Shown here piece by piece: positions 54,000 through 58,050 of a stretch of 58,050 bases of DNA. Source of the DNA: Gemmatimonadota bacterium (GTDB lineage Bacteria; Gemmatimonadota; Gemmatimonadetes; Gemmatimonadales; GWC2-71-9); the NCBI GenBank assembly GCA_029863245.1, contig JAOTVV010000019.1, positions 1-58,050 on the forward strand. Direction: 5' to 3'. The position numbers and the translations under genes were made by a program. A model generated the notes under the pieces. That model ran no database searches. It saw nothing but the letters and a program-made list of their open reading frames with translations, and had not been told where the DNA came from. Position 1 is the first letter of the stretch, and each line of letters starts with the position of its first letter.

Positions 54000-55217
54000 T
54001 TACATCCAGTCGCGTACCACGGTCCGATCGCCGATGCGGATCTCGGCGGGGGCGCTGGGATCGAGCACCCACTTCATACGCGCCACGCCCTCGGTGATGT
54101 CCTGGAGCGATCCGCAGGTCGAGATCCTCAGGTGACCGTCCATGCCGAACTCCACACCGGGGACTGTCACCACCAGAGCCTTCTCGAGCAACTGCTTGGC
54201 GAGCTTCGTCGAATCCTTCTCGTAATGGCGGAAATCGGCGAAGCAGTAGAACGTGCCGTCTGGCCTGGTGGCCGTCACGCCGCTGAACGAATCGAACTCT
54301 GCCATCAATGCGTTGCGATTGTTCTCGAGAGTGCGACGCAGGCCCTCCACACTGCCCTGCTCGCCGTTGATGGCGGCCACGGCGGCGTGCTGACCGATGG
54401 CGGACGGGCAAGAGGTCTGATGGCCCTGGATGTTGGTCATGACTTGAATGAGGCCCTTGCTGGCCACGGCCCACCCGATGCGGAACCCGGTCATCGCGTA
54501 CTGCTTCGAGACGCCGTTGATGACGATCAGCTTTGATGTCTCCATCGGTTCCCTGGCGTACGTGTAGCAGCTGATCGGCGTGCGACCGTCGAACACGAGT
54601 CGATGGTAGATGTCGTCCATGATCAGGTAGAGCCCGCGCTTCTCGCAGCGGCCGACGAGCTCCGCGACGAACTCCTCGGCGTACATGGCTCCAGTCGGAT
54701 TGTTGGGGCTGTTGATCATGACGGCCTTGGTGCGGGGCGTCACCTTGCGCTCGATGTCTGCGATGCGGGGATGGAACGACCCGTCCTCGGTCAGGACCGG
54801 CACGGGCACCGCGCCGCAGAGCTTGACCATCTCGGGGTAGCTCACCCAATACGGAACCGGAAAGATGACCTCGTCTGTTGGGTCGAGGATCGCCTGAAGA
54901 GCCACCATGATGGACTGCTTCGCCCCGTTTGAGGCGATCACGTTGGCCGGGTCCACGGTGGTGCCGTAAAACTCCTCGGTGTACTGGATGATCGCCTGTT
55001 TGAGGGCCAGGGTGCCGCCGGCCGGCGTGTAGCGTACTTCGCCCGTCTTGAGCATGGCGGCCGCGGCCGCCAATGCGTCGGCCGGCGCCTTGGATTTCGG
55101 CTCGCCGCCGCCCAGATGGATGACCGGCTCGCCCTTGGCGCGCAGGGCAGCCGCGGTCTGGTTGAGCGCCAGCGTTGCGGACTGGCTGATGGACGATCCG
55201 ATCCGGCTGATGGTCAT
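54000..55217 (-). CDS. Class I aminotransferase (aspartate aminotransferase-like)
   Basis: The 405-residue PLP enzyme has VIHLGGGEPKSKAP, ASNGAKQSIMVAL, NSPNNPTGAMY, MDDIYHRLVFDG and the PLP Lys in NGVSKQYAMTGFRIGWAVASK, all typical of fold-type I subgroup Ib (AspC/AatA of thermophiles and many Bacteria). Aspartate to oxaloacetate transamination is the default prediction; other amino donors are possible. ATG 55217 is chosen for AAGGATTT just upstream on the minus strand; an extension to 55250 adds 11 residues without support. It is divergent from a Crp-family regulator. Confidence 0.93.
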   Translation of the reverse strand: MTISRIGSSISQSATLALNQTAAALRAKGEPVIHLGGGEPKSKAPADALAAAAAMLKTGEVRYTPAGGTLALKQAIIQYTEEFYGTTVDPANVIASNGAKQSIMVALQAILDPTDEVIFPVPYWVSYPEMVKLCGAVPVPVLTEDGSFHPRIADIERKVTPRTKAVMINSPNNPTGAMYAEEFVAELVGRCEKRGLYLIMDDIYHRLVFDGRTPISCYTYAREPMETSKLIVINGVSKQYAMTGFRIGWAVASKGLIQVMTNIQGHQTSCPSAIGQHAAVAAINGEQGSVEGLRRTLENNRNALMAEFDSFSGVTATRPDGTFYCFADFRHYEKDSTKLAKQLLEKALVVTVPGVEFGMDGHLRISTCGSLQDITEGVARMKWVLDPSAPAEIRIGDRTVVRDWM

Positions 55218-55380
55218 GGGAAATCCTTTGAGCTGAGCCGCTCTTGCCACTGGGCCCCCGGTCTGCCGCCCCCCGGGCGGGTGGTCAGCCCCAGGGAAAC
55301 CGACCAGTACGTGCTGCGGGAGAGTCGGAATCTACCCCTCTGGCCCTGGGGCTCTCAAGGCGAATCGCAGCCGCCAACGC

Positions 55381-55428
55381 TTGACGTCGCCGGTTCAGGC
55401 ACTACCGTAGACGCGTAGACCATACGGT
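55381..55428 (+). promoter_or_regulatory. Promoter and dyad upstream of the Crp-family gene
   Basis: TTGACG (55381-55386) and TACCGT (55403-55408) with 16 bp between them form a fair sigma-70-type promoter. The inverted repeat ACCGTA (55404-55409) / TACGGT (55423-55428) runs from the -10 to the GTG start at 55427 and could be an autoregulatory site. The mRNA leader would be very short and there is no clear ribosome binding site for that start. Confidence 0.4.
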
Positions 55429-56209
55429 GGAGCTTCCCTTGGCCGCATCCGACGTCACATTCGCTTCGATTCCCGACGCCCTCAAGGACGTCCCCATGTT
55501 CTCCGAGCTGCGGGACAGCGACCTCGTTCGGCTCGCGGGTCTGCTGCACCGCCGCCGGTACCGGAAGAATGAGGTGATCGTCCTGCAGGGCAAACGGGTC
55601 ACCAGTCTGTCGCTCGTTGCCGCAGGACGGGTGAAGTTGGTCGTCACCGGGGAGGACGGCAACGAGGTCATTCTCTCGACCCGGGGCCCCGTGGATTTCT
55701 TCGGCGAGCTCTCGCTGTTCGACGACCATCCACTCGAGGCCAGTGCCATCGCGATGGAGGACTCCGAGCTGCTGGTCCTGTCGCGCGAGGACTTCCATCG
55801 GAGTCTGCGGGAGCTACCGGAGATCGCGGTCGGACTCCTGCGCGCGCTCTGTCATCGGTTGCGGCAGGCCGACAGCCGGATCAGTGCGCTGACACTGCTC
55901 GACGTCCCGCAGCGCGTGGCGCACGTGCTCTTGGAGCTGGCTGACGACAACGACGGAACCCTGATCACGCAGCCCGTGACCCATCGATTCCTGGCTCAGC
56001 TCGTGGGCACGAGTCGGGAAACGGTGTCGCGCACGATGAGTCAGTTGGCGGAAGACGGCGTGATTGCCGTGACGCGCGAGAACGTCGCGGTGCCCGAGCG
56101 GCGGCACCCCGCGCCGGCCGCGGGGGCCGTCGTCCAGGTCAAGCGGCGAGCCATCCGCATCCAGAACCGGGCCCGGCTGGAGGCGGCGGCGGGCAAGACG
56201 CTCGGCTAG
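55427..56209 (+). CDS. Crp/Fnr-family transcription regulator
   Basis: The 260-residue regulator has a cyclic-nucleotide-binding-type beta roll (about 30-140, VDFFGELSLFDDHPLEASAIAMEDSELLVLSREDF), a dimer helix and a winged helix with TSRETVSRTMSQLAEDGVIAV. There is no N-terminal Fe-S cysteine cluster, so it is not an FNR oxygen sensor. The C-terminal tail after the helix-turn-helix is about 40 residues longer than usual and basic. GTG 55427 keeps the conserved VPMFSELRDSDL segment; an ATG at 55496 with AAGGA upstream is a shorter alternative. Its stop overlaps the convergent hydroxylase subunit gene by 4 bp. Confidence 0.92.
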   Translation: MELPLAASDVTFASIPDALKDVPMFSELRDSDLVRLAGLLHRRRYRKNEVIVLQGKRVTSLSLVAAGRVKLVVTGEDGNEVILSTRGPVDFFGELSLFDDHPLEASAIAMEDSELLVLSREDFHRSLRELPEIAVGLLRALCHRLRQADSRISALTLLDVPQRVAHVLLELADDNDGTLITQPVTHRFLAQLVGTSRETVSRTMSQLAEDGVIAVTRENVAVPERRHPAPAAGAVVQVKRRAIRIQNRARLEAAAGKTLG

Positions 56210-57183
56210 GCGCGACCCAGCTTCCCCAGCTCCTCCTCGATTACCCCCGTGAACAGCGGGACCTTGTAGCCGTTCCTCTTGAGGGGGACGGCGCTCGCCA
56301 TGGCCGCCACCGCAGCCCGGCGGCAGACGTCCGGCTCGAGCCGGCTCCCAACGATCACCGACTCGGCTTCGCGGGAGCGCCACGGGACTGGGGCCGCCCC
56401 GCTCAACACTACGCGGCCGTCGACAACCCGGCCGGCGTCAAACCGAAGCGCCAGTGCCACCCCGGCAAGCGCGAAGTCCCAGGACCCGCGCGCCCGGACC
56501 TTGCGATAGCTGCTCCGGATTCCCGTCCCTGGCCTCGGCACGACGGCGTGCGTCACCACCTCGCCCTGCGCCAGCACGGTCTCGCGCTGAATGTCTGCGC
56601 TGGGGAGGACATAGAACTCGTCCAGGGACACTGTCCGCCGCCCCTTCGGACCCGCGACCTCCACCGATGCGCCGAGGGCGAGCAGGGTGGGGGCGGTGTC
56701 GGACGGGTGGACGATATAGCACCGCGAGCCCCCGAGAATGCAGTGATACTGGTTCTCGCCGGCCAGGGCATAGCAGGTCGTCCCACCCTTCCTCAGGCAG
56801 TGGAATTCCCCGCGGAAGTACCAGCACCGGGGTCGCTGGCACAGGTTGCCCCCGATCGTTCCCTGATTGCGCAGTTGCGGGCTGGCGACCTCGGAGGCCG
56901 CCTGCGCCAGTCCGGGATAGCGCTCGCGCACGGTCGGATTCCCAGCCACCTCGGCCACGGTGGTGAGCGCGCCGATCCGGAGCGCGCCGTCGCGTCCGGT
57001 CGCGATGCCCCGCAGCCCCGGCAGCGCCGTGATGCTCACCAGCTTGTCGGCGTGGAACACGCGGTCCCGCAGGCACCCGAGCAGGTCGGTCCCGCCGGCA
57101 TGGATGCGTGCCCCGTCGGCGGCGAGTTGCCGCACCGCCTCATCGAGCGACTGCGCGCGGATGTAGGCAAAAGTCGGTAGCAT
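56206..57183 (-). CDS. Molybdenum hydroxylase FAD-binding subunit with extra cysteine cluster (PaoB/YagS-like)
   Basis: The 325-residue protein is the FAD subunit of a xanthine dehydrogenase-family enzyme: AGGTDLLGCLRD and GNQGTIGGNLC-type flavin motifs followed by a CO dehydrogenase FAD C-terminal domain. A Cys-rich insert (LCQRPRCWYFRGEFHCLRKGG, then TTCYAL, QYHCIL) matches the [4Fe-4S]-carrying insert known from E. coli PaoB/YagS and 4-hydroxybenzoyl-CoA reductase beta subunits. It lies 3 bp after the large subunit gene. A small [2Fe-2S] subunit gene is not within the window and may lie beyond its right edge. Confidence 0.92.
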   Translation of the reverse strand: MLPTFAYIRAQSLDEAVRQLAADGARIHAGGTDLLGCLRDRVFHADKLVSITALPGLRGIATGRDGALRIGALTTVAEVAGNPTVRERYPGLAQAASEVASPQLRNQGTIGGNLCQRPRCWYFRGEFHCLRKGGTTCYALAGENQYHCILGGSRCYIVHPSDTAPTLLALGASVEVAGPKGRRTVSLDEFYVLPSADIQRETVLAQGEVVTHAVVPRPGTGIRSSYRKVRARGSWDFALAGVALALRFDAGRVVDGRVVLSGAAPVPWRSREAESVIVGSRLEPDVCRRAAVAAMASAVPLKRNGYKVPLFTGVIEEELGKLGRA

Positions 57184-57186
57184 GGC

Positions 57187-58050
57187 TCAACCTCCCTTCC
57201 GCGCGTCGGCCAGGAGCTGTACCACTCGCGCCGGTGTCGCCGGCGTGCTCGTGACGCGCACGCCGACCGCGTGGGTGATGGCATTGGCGATGGCTGGGGC
57301 GGTGGGAATCGTCGCTGGCTCGCCGATGCCCTTGGCACCCGTCGTGTTGGCCTCGTCGTCTGGCCGGTCGATCGGCACGCACATCATGTCGGCCGGCACG
57401 TCCAATGCGGTCGGGATCTTGTAGTCGTGCCAGTTGATGTTCACCATCTTGCCTGTCTGGTCGACGTCGAGCACACGTTCCTCCGTCATCGCGAGCCCGA
57501 TGCCCATGGTGATCCCGCCGAACACCTGGTTCTGATAGGTGAGACGATTCATCACGCGCCCGCTGTCGTGCGCGCCGAGGAACCGGAGTATGCGTACCTC
57601 CCCGGTATGTAGGTTCACCTCCAACTCACAGAATTGGGCCGCAAAGGGATTGACGGCCTTCCCCTCGGGATTGGGTCCGCGATAGCCGACCCCGGTTACG
57701 GTCCCGCGGGCCCGGAGCCCTCGGAGTTCCGCGATCGGTCGCTCCGCCGGGGGATCGGCCGTGGATACGATCTTGCCGTCGCGCATCGCCAGCGTGTCGG
57801 CCGCGACCTCCATCTCTTCGGCGGCGATGTCGAGCACCTGGCGCTTCACATCCAGCGCCGCGGCCCGCACCGCCGGTGACTCAGTGGGTACCGTCTTGCT
57901 GCCGCCGCTCCCGGTGGCGTACGGCGTGCTGCCCGTGTCGGCGTGCTCGATCTGCACGGCGTCGGGATCCACGCCAAGCTCCTCGGCGACCACCATCGCC
58001 ATCACCGTCTTGGTGCCGGTGCCGATGTCGCTCGCCCCCATGTTCAGGTT
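57187..58050 (-). CDS. Molybdenum hydroxylase molybdopterin-binding subunit, C-terminal part
   Basis: The visible 287 residues are the C-terminal part of a xanthine dehydrogenase-family large subunit and the frame runs off the window's right edge, so the start is not seen. Recognisable are DIGTGTKTVMAMVVAEELGV, the cofactor-proximal STPYATGSGGSK, GLGYRGPN-like loops, FCELEVNLHTGEVRILRF and the catalytic Glu motif GAKGIGEPAT. With the FAD subunit it should oxidise an aldehyde or N-heterocycle; substrate is not predictable from this part. Transcription order is large subunit then FAD subunit. Confidence 0.9.
   Translation of the reverse strand, partial: NLNMGASDIGTGTKTVMAMVVAEELGVDPDAVQIEHADTGSTPYATGSGGSKTVPTESPAVRAAALDVKRQVLDIAAEEMEVAADTLAMRDGKIVSTADPPAERPIAELRGLRARGTVTGVGYRGPNPEGKAVNPFAAQFCELEVNLHTGEVRILRFLGAHDSGRVMNRLTYQNQVFGGITMGIGLAMTEERVLDVDQTGKMVNINWHDYKIPTALDVPADMMCVPIDRPDDEANTTGAKGIGEPATIPTAPAIANAITHAVGVRVTSTPATPARVVQLLADARKGG

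Noticed and set aside
55427..56209. The Crp-family protein as an oxygen-sensing FNR controlling nirS.
   Set aside because: It has no N-terminal cysteine cluster and lies 33 kb from nirS, with no recognisable site there.
1..58050. CRISPR arrays, tRNA or rRNA genes, insertion sequences, prophage genes.
   Set aside because: No regularly spaced repeats, no T-loop or rRNA-like stretches, and no transposase, integrase or phage structural motifs were seen in genes or gaps; a dedicated tRNA search could not be run.

Overview
The window is about 58 kb of high-GC (roughly two-thirds G+C by eye) bacterial chromosome with short intergenic gaps and many 4-bp GTGA/ATGA gene overlaps. The gene content points to a Gram-negative, probably Gemmatimonadota-like, soil or sediment bacterium: TonB-dependent receptors, lipoproteins, Ser/Thr kinases fused to TolB-like and TPR domains, long hybrid histidine kinases, a sigma-54 activator and a cd1 nitrite reductase. 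The taxonomic call is inference from gene style only. I found no rRNA, tRNA, CRISPR array, prophage or insertion sequence.

Layout. 1-5.6 kb: a solute-binding-like lipoprotein, a membrane histidine kinase and an NtrC-type activator in one overlapping operon, then two perfect TGTGTCCG-N2-CGGACACA palindromes, a sigma-54 type promoter and a TPR lipoprotein, which together look like a complete sensor-to-target circuit. 5.8-7.7 kb: an NfeD-like protein with a His/Asp-rich segment, and a flotillin. 7.8-10.1 kb: a Ser/Thr kinase with TolB-like and TPR domains. 10.1-10.6 kb: a DUF411 protein whose first active-site cysteine codon is an in-frame UGA followed at once by a SECIS-like hairpin, so a candidate selenoprotein. 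10.7-20.4 kb: a YwiC-like protein, a NarL-type two-component pair, two paralogous TonB-dependent receptors (the second with a degenerate CbiX-like domain at its N-terminus), a multi-span membrane protein and a small helical protein. 20.4-23.3 kb: nirS with two c-type heme domains, divergent from an Rrf2 regulator plus a cupin. 23.3-28.2 kb: a GH20 hexosaminidase, an Uma2 gene and an Uma2 remnant, and a low-GC glycoside hydrolase gene flanked by matching short repeats. 28.4-32.3 kb: purL.

32.5-46.8 kb is a six-gene signalling operon: four homologous GAF/PAS histidine kinases (two carrying tandem receiver domains), a stand-alone receiver, and a final protein that joins a histidine-kinase dimerisation-like segment, a receiver and a Hanks-type Ser/Thr kinase. 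All but one junction is a 4-bp overlap. It looks like a many-input phosphorelay that ends in Ser/Thr phosphorylation.

46.8-58 kb is mostly metabolic: an acyl-CoA oxidase-like protein with a TerB-like N-terminus, a second TolB/TPR Ser/Thr kinase with a zinc alcohol dehydrogenase, a thiamine-binding protein with pdxH, a gene remnant, a class I aminotransferase, a Crp-family regulator, and two subunits of a molybdenum hydroxylase whose large subunit runs off the window end.
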